Shown here piece after piece: positions 1-6,171 of a DNA stretch of 16,046 bases (positions are counted from its first letter, which is position 1; each line of letters begins with the position of its first letter). Source of the DNA: DASXRU01 sp039933315 (GTDB taxonomy: Bacteria > Acidobacteriota > Blastocatellia > Pyrinomonadales > Pyrinomonadaceae). The position numbers and the translations under genes were made by a program. Below the pieces are notes generated by a model. That model saw only the letters and a list, made by a program, of their open reading frames with translations. It made no database searches and was not told the origin of the DNA. The DNA lies in assembly GCA_039933315.1 (NCBI GenBank), contig JBDTOI010000090.1:1-16046 (forward strand), given 5' to 3'.

Positions 1-1
1 C

Positions 2-739
2 TCGTTTCAAAACGGCGAGGAACTGGTATATGAAGCAGAGTTCTCGAGGGCCGTTTTACGGAATGTTGATATCGCTGACTTTCGTTTCACGGCGGTTCAG
101 CAACCTTCGAATAGTCAGCCCGGCCAGGCTGCAACGGGCCTGGTTCTGACAGGGGATATTGCTACCAGGGGATTTTTCAGCAAACTTTTTAACATACGCA
201 TCCACGAACACATCGAATCCAAAGTCGATCCGGTTGCCTTCTCGGTCCTGCGCACAACCAAGCTGGACGAACAGGGAAAGCGGGTCAGAATCAGCGAAGC
301 CGTTTTCGACCGCAGCCTGGGAAAGATCACCTGGACCGAGCGCGATCCTAATCAGCCCCAACAGCAGCCGCGAGTCGCAACCGCTTCGTTCGCGGGAACA
401 ATCCAGGACGTCGTTTCCGCCATTTATTTTGTGCGAATGCAAACACTCGAGGTTGGCAAGCCATTTGAGCTCCAGGTGAGCGACTCGGGCAGAGTCTATC
501 GACTACCGGTGAATGTGGTTGAGCGCCGGCGCATGAAAACGGTGCTGGGTCGCATCAACACCATCCGTATCAATCCCGAATTATTCGGCGATGAGAGATT
601 GATCCGCGGCAAGGGCAAGTTTTCCATCTGGCTCTCCGATGACCAGCGCCGTATTCCCGTGCGGGCCCATCTCAGCAACAACCTGGGAACTTTCGAAATC
701 AAGCTCAAACGCGTCGCCACAATTCCCCAGCCCCAGTGA
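2..739 (+). CDS. DUF3108 domain-containing protein (5' end outside window)
   Basis: The frame is open from the window edge to the TGA at 737-739 and gives 245 residues with no start in view, so the N-terminus lies upstream and probably holds a signal peptide. The fragment begins with FQNGEELVYEAEF, matching the 'F..GE.L.Y' opening of the DUF3108 family. It ends with SIWLSDDQRRIPVRAHL and then LGTFEIKL, matching the family's conserved 'D..r.iPv....... G......L' C-terminus. DUF3108 proteins are mostly predicted periplasmic beta-rich proteins of unknown function in Gram-negative bacteria. The middle part, near residues 110-150, contains a Gln/Pro-rich stretch. The stop overlaps the start of the next gene (GTGA), so the two are probably translationally coupled. 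The family assignment comes from motif recognition only; no biochemical role can be stated. Confidence 0.75.
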   Translation, partial: SFQNGEELVYEAEFSRAVLRNVDIADFRFTAVQQPSNSQPGQAATGLVLTGDIATRGFFSKLFNIRIHEHIESKVDPVAFSVLRTTKLDEQGKRVRISEAVFDRSLGKITWTERDPNQPQQQPRVATASFAGTIQDVVSAIYFVRMQTLEVGKPFELQVSDSGRVYRLPVNVVERRRMKTVLGRINTIRINPELFGDERLIRGKGKFSIWLSDDQRRIPVRAHLSNNLGTFEIKLKRVATIPQPQ

Positions 740-1569
740 CCCTGCCAGACGCCAAACCCAACGACATCACGTCGCCAACGAAACAGCCTTTGATAATTGG
801 CCACCGTGGATCCTCTTGGCTGGCGCCGGAAAACACCATGGCTGCATTTCGGCAAGCGCTGGCTGACGGCGCCGACGGCATTGAATTCGACGTGCGACTT
901 GCGCGCGATGGTGTGCCGGTGGTGATACACGATGCTAACCTGCGGCGAGTCGCCTTCCGGGAAGATTTAGTGTCGCTGCTAAATTCGACGGACTTAGCGA
1001 CATGCGACGTGGGCTCGTGGTTCAATCAGCGCTTCCCTGCCCTGGCCCAAACCAGTTTTGCCACGGAACGAGTGCCCACGCTGGATCAGTTGTTCTCCTT
1101 CTTCTCGAGCTCTGAAGGCTTGTTGTACCTCGAAATGAAATGCAGTCAGGGCGAAGGACCGCTGCTGGCCCGAGAGGTAGCGAAATCCATCCAGAACTAT
1201 TCTTTCCACGACCGGGTTGTAGTGCTCAGTTTCGACCTCCCGGCCCTGCAGGCAGTTAAGAGTATCGATCCTGAGATTCGCACTGGCGCGCTTTTTCAAC
1301 CCCGAGTTTTTGCGCCGGGGTCGTTGATCTTGAAAGGAACCATGGTGCGCGCGGCTCAGCGATATGGCGCGGACGAGATCGCCTTACATAAACTTCTGGC
1401 CAGGCCAACCATCATCCGCCAAGCGTCTGCCGCCGGCCTAAACACCGTGGTGTGGACAGTTGATAATCCTGCGTGGTTGGAGACCGCCCGACACCTCGGT
1501 GTGCATGCCATTATCACAAATAGCCCTCATGCCATGCTGCCCCGACACCGTGCCCTGGCGATGTCCTAA
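736..1569 (+). CDS. Glycerophosphodiester phosphodiesterase (GDPD family)
   Basis: Predicted to hydrolyse glycerophosphodiesters, such as deacylated phospholipids, to sn-glycerol-3-phosphate and an alcohol (EC 3.1.4.46 type). The 277-residue protein is a near-complete single GDPD TIM barrel. Visible motifs are H23-R24-G25, P31-E-N-T34, the metal and catalytic positions E50, D52 and H65 in GIEFDV...VVIHD, the later E133-x-K135 (LYLEMK), and VVWTVDN near the C-terminus. No signal peptide is visible, so it should be cytoplasmic like UgpQ rather than periplasmic like GlpQ. The start is a GTG at 736 that overlaps the preceding TGA, and no separate Shine-Dalgarno is needed if translation is coupled. 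About 100 bases separate it from the inositol-phosphate synthase. Its product feeds the same glycerol-3-phosphate pool as gpsA and plsY further along, although those genes are on the other strand. Head-group specificity cannot be read from the sequence. Confidence 0.9.
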   Translation: MTLPDAKPNDITSPTKQPLIIGHRGSSWLAPENTMAAFRQALADGADGIEFDVRLARDGVPVVIHDANLRRVAFREDLVSLLNSTDLATCDVGSWFNQRFPALAQTSFATERVPTLDQLFSFFSSSEGLLYLEMKCSQGEGPLLAREVAKSIQNYSFHDRVVVLSFDLPALQAVKSIDPEIRTGALFQPRVFAPGSLILKGTMVRAAQRYGADEIALHKLLARPTIIRQASAAGLNTVVWTVDNPAWLETARHLGVHAIITNSPHAMLPRHRALAMS

Positions 1570-1652
1570 TCCTCACGCAACCAGCTGATAACTTGTGCGT
1601 CCGTGCTAAAGAATGTACTTCTAAGGTATTATCATCGACTCAAAAACCGTTC

Positions 1653-1657
1653 GGAGG
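1653..1657 (+). promoter_or_regulatory. Ribosome binding site deciding the Ino1 start
   Basis: A perfect GGAGG lies 10 bases before the ATG at 1668. The reading frame stays open upstream to a TTG at 1593, but that codon has no Shine-Dalgarno. The 25 extra residues it would add (MCVRAKECTSK...) do not look like the family's N-terminus. The ATG at 1668 is therefore the start. Confidence 0.8.
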
Positions 1658-1667
1658 AAACTGCATA

Positions 1668-2990
1668 ATGCCGGTTGCAAAGGGCGCTAAGATTGCGCCC
1701 GCAGAAGGAAAATTGGGCGTATTACTGGTTGGACTGGGCGCCGTAAGTACAACTTTTATCGCAGGTGTCGAGGCGATTAAGAAGGGGTTGGCCGATCCCA
1801 TTGGCAGCCTCACGCAAATGGGAACCATTCGCCTGGGAAAACGCACCGATAATCGCGTGCCCCTGGTGAAAGACTTTGTGCCGCTGGCTAAACTTAATGA
1901 CCTGGTGTTCGGCGCCTGGGATATTTTCCCCGATTCCGCTTACGATGCAGCGATGCACGCCGGGGTACTTGAGAAGGAGTTACTCAAAAAGCTTAAAACA
2001 CCACTCCAGAAGATCAAGCCTATGCGCGCCGTGTTCGACCAGAATTACGTCAAGAGACTTAGCGGCGTTAACGTCAAAAAAGGTGCGAACAAGCTGGTCA
2101 TGGCTCGGCAATTAATTGCCGAGATCGCCGAGTGGAAAAAGGCCAACAAGTGCTCGCGACTGGTAATGATTTGGGCCGCCTCGACTGAAATCTTTCTGAA
2201 ACCGCATGCGGTGCACAAGACATTAGAATCCTTTGAGCGGGCGATGCGCGATAATCACAAGAGCATTGCGCCTTCCATGGTCTATGCCTACGCAGCGCTC
2301 AAGTCCGGCATCCCTTTCGCTAATGGCGCGCCAAATCTTACAGTTGATATTCCCGCGCTCAGGAAACTGGCAGAGGACAGTGGCCTGGCAATTTGCGGTA
2401 AAGACTTTAAGACAGGGCAGACCCTGATGAAGACCATCATTGCTCCGGGATTGAAATCCCGCATGCTGGGTCTGCATGGGTGGTATTCCACTAACATACT
2501 GGGAAATCGCGACGGCGAGGTACTCGACGATCCCGAGTCATTTAAGACAAAAGAGGAATCGAAGCTATCGGTGCTCGAGTACATTCTGCAGCCGGAAGTT
2601 TATCCCAAACTCTACAAGGACTTTTCCCATGTAGTTCGCATCAACTACTATCCCCCGCGCGGCGACAACAAAGAGGGCTGGGACAATATAGATATCTTTG
2701 GCTGGTTGGGCTACCCAATGCAGATCAAGATTGATTTCCTCTGCCGTGACTCGATCCTGGCGGCGCCCATCGTGCTCGATCTGGCGTTGTTTCTGGATTT
2801 GGCCCAGCGGGCCGGGGCGAAGGGCGGGATACAGGAATGGCTCTCCTTCTATTTCAAGTCTCCTCAAACACCGCCGGGTCTCTATCCAGAGCACGACATC
2901 TTCATCCAGTTGATGAAACTGAAGAATACCTTGCGCCATCTGCGCGGCGAAGACCTGATAACTCACCTGGGACTGGAGTACTACGACTGA
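1668..2990 (+). CDS. ino1: Inositol-3-phosphate synthase (myo-inositol-1-phosphate synthase)
   Basis: Predicted to convert glucose-6-phosphate to inositol-3-phosphate using NAD+ (EC 5.5.1.4), the first step to inositol lipids or inositol solutes. The protein is 440 residues. The N-terminal Rossmann glycine motif reads GLGAVSTT (22-29), unlike the GWGGNNG type of eukaryotes. Family signatures follow in order: SLTQMGTIRLGKRT (47-60), GKDFKTGQT (244-252, with the Lys equivalent to a catalytic-site Lys), STNILGNRDG (274-283), KEESK (295-299), DNKEGWDN (333-340) and CRDSILAAP (359-367). The length is intermediate between the short actinobacterial type and the 510-550-residue eukaryotic type. It lies about 100 bases after the GDPD gene. 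A TATTAT at 1627-1632 could be a -10 box, but I see no matching -35. No CDP-alcohol phosphotransferase or inositol monophosphatase gene is adjacent, so the end product is open. Confidence 0.92.
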   Translation: MPVAKGAKIAPAEGKLGVLLVGLGAVSTTFIAGVEAIKKGLADPIGSLTQMGTIRLGKRTDNRVPLVKDFVPLAKLNDLVFGAWDIFPDSAYDAAMHAGVLEKELLKKLKTPLQKIKPMRAVFDQNYVKRLSGVNVKKGANKLVMARQLIAEIAEWKKANKCSRLVMIWAASTEIFLKPHAVHKTLESFERAMRDNHKSIAPSMVYAYAALKSGIPFANGAPNLTVDIPALRKLAEDSGLAICGKDFKTGQTLMKTIIAPGLKSRMLGLHGWYSTNILGNRDGEVLDDPESFKTKEESKLSVLEYILQPEVYPKLYKDFSHVVRINYYPPRGDNKEGWDNIDIFGWLGYPMQIKIDFLCRDSILAAPIVLDLALFLDLAQRAGAKGGIQEWLSFYFKSPQTPPGLYPEHDIFIQLMKLKNTLRHLRGEDLITHLGLEYYD

Positions 2991-3148
2991 ACCAACCTGC
3001 GTTTCCGTCGCCGTGAATGCAACTTGAGCAACGGGCAGATAAGCTTCGTAGCTTTTGCGCAGTCCGACTCACGTTTAGCTACACGAAACGTTCGTGCTTA
3101 ACAAAATTTTCCGCACGACCCCAGTATTTGTCAGCCCGCTCTGCCGTA

Positions 3149-3228
3149 AAATGTCACCGACGTTTGTAAACCTCAGCGCTGAAATGGTTTCTTTTTGCAG
3201 CAGGCACGCACATTTTGTGGTGACATTT
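3149..3228. repeat. 10-bp perfect inverted repeat around the hsp100-like promoter
   Basis: AAATGTCACC at 3149-3158 is matched exactly by its reverse complement GGTGACATTT at 3219-3228. The arm centres are 70 bp apart, close to an integral number of helical turns. The right arm covers the predicted -35 hexamer. A second, shorter pair, CTGAAATG at 3179-3186 and CATTTCAG at 3224-3231, competes for the same right arm. This could be a two-site operator or, if transcribed, alternative RNA stems. The operator reading fits better because the predicted start site is downstream of both arms. Confidence 0.5.
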
Positions 3229-3248
3229 CAGTCGATGTCGTATATATA
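3220..3248 (+). promoter_or_regulatory. Sigma-70-like promoter for the Hsp100-like ATPase gene
   Basis: GTGACA (3220-3225) matches TTGACA at five of six positions. It is separated by 17 bases from TATATA (3243-3248), the -10 candidate. The predicted transcription start is near 3255, leaving a leader of roughly 190 bases before the ATG at 3448. The -35 lies inside the right arm of the 10-bp inverted repeat, a position suited to repression. Confidence 0.55.
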
Positions 3249-3391
3249 GCGTCTGCATGATTTTCTGCTGGGGCGATGGCTAAATGAGTGAGGCCAACCC
3301 GCACGGGAAGCCCGCGCATCCATAAGGAGCGGATCGTTCTTTGCTTGAGCGTATCTTTGGTGGCCCACAAAGCAGGGCTCGCCGGCGGAAC

Positions 3392-3406
3392 CGGGGATTT
3401 TCCCCG
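3392..3406 (+). repeat. Leader hairpin upstream of the Hsp100-like gene
   Basis: CGGGGA-TTT-TCCCCG forms a perfect 6-bp stem with a 3-base loop, 42 bases before the start codon. It has no U-tract, so it is not a classical terminator. It may stabilise the leader RNA or occlude upstream translation. Confidence 0.35.
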
Positions 3407-3447
3407 AGTATTCTGCAAGGGGTTAGCGCTTAAGAGGGAGGACGGCC

Positions 3448-4665
3448 ATGATTGCAGAAATGGACATCGAGATGGAAAACGAAAACGAGCTACCTGAAAC
3501 GGTCTTCCTCGACCCCGATCAGAAGAGCCCGCGGGCGCAGGACTTCGAAGAGCGGCTTTCAGCCCGCATTGTGGGCCAGGAGCGCGCGGTACGCCGCATG
3601 AGCGGCCTGTATCAGATTTTCTTAGCGGGGATGAACCCCCCTAACCGGCCAATCGGTACCATGCTCTTCCTGGGTCCCACTGGTTCAGGAAAGACGCGCG
3701 TGATCGAAGCCGCGGCCGAGGTCCTTTTTGGCGACCCAAATGCGATCGTTAAGATCGACTGCGCCGAGTTCCAGCATTCACACGAGATCGCGAAACTGAT
3801 TGGATCGCCTCCGGGATATTTGGGACACAGGGAAACGTCCCCCATGCTTACCCAGGAAAACCTGGATCGCATGCACACTGAAGAGTTGAAGCTTTCGCTC
3901 ATATTGTTCGATGAGATTGAGAAGGCTTCCGACAGTCTGTGGCAATTGCTGCTCGGCATTCTGGATAAGGCGACTCTGACGCTGGGCGACAACCGCCGGG
4001 TGGACTTCACCCGATCTATGGTGGTCATGACCTCCAATCTCGGCGCCCGCGAGATGTCCGAGCTGATTTCCGGAGGCATTGGCTTCCACAGTGGCAAGAA
4101 CGTCAAGAACCCGAATGACAACGAAGTGGACCAGAAGATCTATCGCACCGCGGTTGATGCAGCCAAGCGAAAGTTCTCACCTGAGTTCATGAATAGAATC
4201 GACAAGGTCGTGGTCTTCCGTTCGCTTAAAGAGCATCACCTGCGTGCCATTCTCGATTTGGAACTGCAGGCAGTTCAGAATCGCGTCATGGTCTCCGCTG
4301 AAAGCAAGTTTGTGTTCCATTGCTCTGAAGCCGCCAAGGACAAGCTGCTCAAGGAAGGGATCGACTACAAGTATGGCGCCCGCCACTTGAAGCGCGCTAT
4401 TGAACGGTTCCTGGTGTACCCGCTTTCAAACCTCGTGGCTACCGGGCAGGTTGGGCTGGGAGATCTGGTGGAAGTGGATCTTAGCCAGATTACCAACAAA
4501 CTGATCTTCTCCAAGCAGTCGGGCGGCGCGCTGATTCACGAGATGACTGAGGTTAAGGAAGAGCCCGAGCAGATGGAATCAAAGTCGGGCGGGGTTGGAG
4601 TACCTATTCCGCAAACCAAGGCCGCGCGAAAAGGACAGGGCCGCGGCGAGAAGACCGAAAACTAA
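3448..4665 (+). CDS. Single-ring Hsp100/Clp-type AAA+ ATPase (ClpA/B/C D2-like)
   Basis: Predicted cytoplasmic ATP-driven protein unfoldase or disaggregase, 405 residues. It contains one AAA_2 module plus the Clp D2 small domain, and lacks the N-domain, D1 ring and middle domain of ClpB. Visible elements are IVGQERAV (41-48), Walker A GPTGSGKT (76-83), the pore-loop region GSPPGYLGH with Y124, Walker B LILFDE (D155, E156), sensor 1 TSNLGA (N197), arginine finger FMNRID (R250), and sensor 2 YGARHLKRAIE (R312). Between sensor 1 and the arginine finger it carries GGIGFHSG (209-216). ClpA (IGL) and ClpC (VGF) place their ClpP-binding tripeptide at this point, whereas ClpB lacks it. The last 45 residues are acidic and then basic and probably disordered. 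There is no zinc finger as in ClpX. The start is supported by GAGGGAGG at 3434-3441, 6 bases before the ATG. It appears monocistronic, with its own promoter and terminator. The partner protease and substrate are unknown. Confidence 0.88.
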   Translation: MIAEMDIEMENENELPETVFLDPDQKSPRAQDFEERLSARIVGQERAVRRMSGLYQIFLAGMNPPNRPIGTMLFLGPTGSGKTRVIEAAAEVLFGDPNAIVKIDCAEFQHSHEIAKLIGSPPGYLGHRETSPMLTQENLDRMHTEELKLSLILFDEIEKASDSLWQLLLGILDKATLTLGDNRRVDFTRSMVVMTSNLGAREMSELISGGIGFHSGKNVKNPNDNEVDQKIYRTAVDAAKRKFSPEFMNRIDKVVVFRSLKEHHLRAILDLELQAVQNRVMVSAESKFVFHCSEAAKDKLLKEGIDYKYGARHLKRAIERFLVYPLSNLVATGQVGLGDLVEVDLSQITNKLIFSKQSGGALIHEMTEVKEEPEQMESKSGGVGVPIPQTKAARKGQGRGEKTEN

Positions 4666-4688
4666 TAATTCTCACACACGATGAAAAG

Positions 4689-4724
4689 AAAGCGCCGGAC
4701 CAATTGGCCGGCGCTTTTCTTTTG
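4689..4724. terminator. Bidirectional intrinsic terminator between convergent genes
   Basis: AAAGCGCCGG (4689-4698) pairs perfectly with CCGGCGCTTT (4708-4717) across a 9-base loop. TTTTCTTTT follows on the plus strand, and the complementary run of A-rich bases before the stem supplies a T-tract on the minus strand. It sits between the stop of the Hsp100-like gene and the stop of the convergent HEAT-repeat gene, so it can serve both. Confidence 0.85.
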
Positions 4725-4751
4725 CAGATGTCCACGTCAAAGAGTTAACGG

Positions 4752-5609
4752 CTACATAACCGGACGTGCGCCAGTTCTCTGAATCCGAACCAATGCCTCT
4801 TTGGCAAATTTTGCCAGGTAGGGGTCAGAGGCGCCCAACACCGCTCGCAGCGCGGGTTCGGCGGCTGTATCGCCAATCCACCCCAGAGCCTGCGCGGCCT
4901 CGCGACGTACGTCGTCTGCATTACCTTCATCTGCCAATGCCCTTATCAGTGCTGGAACACCTGCTCGGCTGCGGATCTCCCCTAGCGCCCGGGCTGCGGC
5001 CCGTAAGACGAATTCGTTATCCTTCTTGTCGTCGGACTTTTTATTTTTTCCTGGTTTGACGATCACCAGATCGCGACTCAGAATTGCGACCAAAGGTGTG
5101 ACAGCTGATTCATCTCTAATGTGCCCCAGGGCCACGGCGGCCGCGCCCCGGACGCCATGATCCTTATCACTCATGAGCCGAGCGACCAGGTGCTCTACCG
5201 CGCCACGGCTGCGCGTCATCCCGAGCGAGTAGGCAGCCGACTGCCGAACAAACTCAGATTTATCGGCCAGGAGCGGAACCAGCGCCGTGATGACTTCGGG
5301 GGCGGGAAGGCTTAGAACTGCATGCGCCGCGGTGGCCCGCACAAGAGCTGAAGAGTCATTCAGCGCAACGAGCGCTACCCGGGAGCTCTCGGCGCGTCGC
5401 AGGTTGCCAAGATGTACCAGGGCATTTCGTCGCTCTTCAGGATCCTCCGAGTTGAGCCTGGCTCGCTGGGCTGCGATTTCGCGCTGCAACGGTGTTAAGG
5501 CGGAGTTATGGGAAAGCCTATCCTGCGAACACGCCAGCGCCGGGAGCAATGTTATGCCTCCCAGTGCCGAAACCGCCACGCAGATCAATGAACAGATAGA
5601 TCTTTTCAT
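4752..5609 (-). CDS. Exported HEAT-repeat protein
   Basis: A 285-residue protein with an N-terminal signal sequence (MKRS, hydrophobic core at about 8-23, then PALA before C27). The cut is either by signal peptidase I after A26 or, less likely, by lipoprotein processing at C27, since the lipobox is poor. Residues about 40-280 are five to six HEAT-like helical repeats of roughly 31 residues with the recurring 'VR..AA.ALG.I' pattern (VRATAAHAV, VRQSAAYSLG, VRGAAAVALG, LRAAARALG, VRREAAQALG). Such solenoids are protein-binding scaffolds. A lysine/aspartate-rich loop (185-199) interrupts the fourth repeat. I chose the ATG at 5609 because it gives a clean signal peptide. A GTG at 5666 overlaps the upstream gene's TGA and would add 19 residues, so coupled translation from there is possible. 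It is the last gene of the minus-strand block and ends at the bidirectional terminator. The function is unknown. Confidence 0.8.
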   Translation of the reverse strand: MKRSICSLICVAVSALGGITLLPALACSQDRLSHNSALTPLQREIAAQRARLNSEDPEERRNALVHLGNLRRAESSRVALVALNDSSALVRATAAHAVLSLPAPEVITALVPLLADKSEFVRQSAAYSLGMTRSRGAVEHLVARLMSDKDHGVRGAAAVALGHIRDESAVTPLVAILSRDLVIVKPGKNKKSDDKKDNEFVLRAAARALGEIRSRAGVPALIRALADEGNADDVRREAAQALGWIGDTAAEPALRAVLGASDPYLAKFAKEALVRIQRTGARPVM

Positions 5610-5662
5610 GATTACGAATCGAAGCCCTCGACCGCTGCTAGGGACTACTGCCCTGGTCGCCT

Positions 5663-5926
5663 TCACGCCCGGGCGGATATTAAACCAGCGCGGCGTTCAC
5701 CACGACGACGTGCGACTTCCCATTCGAAAGCTTGTCGGGCCCGCCGGTTCTCGCGAGCCTCTGCCAGTAACGCGATTAGTTCATCTTCCCACAACCCCGG
5801 CGCTACTGTCGCGCGGCGCATGGATTCCATGATACCGATATAATCCAAAACCTCCACTACTTCGGTATCGGTAAGCGAATCCAGTTTTAGGGCGAGATGT
5901 TGGCGCTCGGTTAATCGCTTAGCCAT
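5663..5926 (-). CDS. Small hypothetical protein, mostly helical
   Basis: An 87-residue protein that I cannot assign to a family. It starts MAKRLTERQHLALKLDSLTD and contains TEVVEVLDYIGIMESMRR, then a charged helical stretch (about 46-75) rich in Arg and Glu, and ends AGLISARA. There are no cysteines, no membrane segment and no signal peptide, so it is probably a cytoplasmic helical protein. The start is supported by GGGAG seven bases upstream of the ATG. Its TGA overlaps a GTG in the HEAT-protein frame, so the two genes are likely co-transcribed. An 8-bp inverted repeat (CGACGGCC at 5952-5959 and GGCCGTCG at 5994-6001) lies just upstream. It could be a small regulatory or adaptor protein; nothing in the sequence decides this. 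Confidence 0.65.
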   Translation of the reverse strand: MAKRLTERQHLALKLDSLTDTEVVEVLDYIGIMESMRRATVAPGLWEDELIALLAEARENRRARQAFEWEVARRRGERRAGLISARA

Positions 5927-6171
5927 CTCTTTGCTCCCGGTTCGTGCAAAGCGACGGCCGCAATCGTTTCTTGAGTCAGGAAGTCGTTTTGAAGGCCGTC
6001 GTCGGATTAGATTTCGTTTGAGGAATTATGATTGTGATTTCTCCTGCCGTGGTTACGCTTTTAGTTGTAAGCACTCCCAATCCTTGACGCCAAGCCTGTG
6101 CAATATACATGAGGGCCAGCGCGCCAGACAAGCTTCCTACCGGCCCAACCACGCGGTGGCAAGTTCGTCGC

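Larger units (their letters stand above)
2991..3447. other. 457-base intergenic and leader region
   Basis: No credible full-length gene is present. The part nearest ino1 holds two weak stem-loops: AAGCT-TCGT-AGCTT at 3041-3054, and CACGAA-ACG-TTCGTG at 3082-3096 followed by an AAAATTTT run. Either could be an inefficient ino1 terminator. The part nearest the Hsp100-like gene holds the inverted repeat and promoter listed separately, followed by a leader of about 190 bases. That leader contains very short open frames and a perfect hairpin at 3392-3406. None of the riboswitch classes I know was recognised. Confidence 0.6.

Noticed and set aside
1593..1667. N-terminal extension of the inositol-phosphate synthase from a TTG at 1593
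   Set aside because: There is no ribosome binding site before the TTG, whereas GGAGG precedes the ATG at 1668. The extra residues look like translated leader.
2991..3447. Riboswitch in the long intergenic leader
   Set aside because: I looked for conserved cores of common classes, including the c-di-GMP type, and saw none. Only simple hairpins and short inverted repeats are present.
3288..3497. 69-codon plus-strand frame before and into the Hsp100-like gene
   Set aside because: It overlaps the better-supported start at 3448 in another frame, and the sequence shows no family resemblance.
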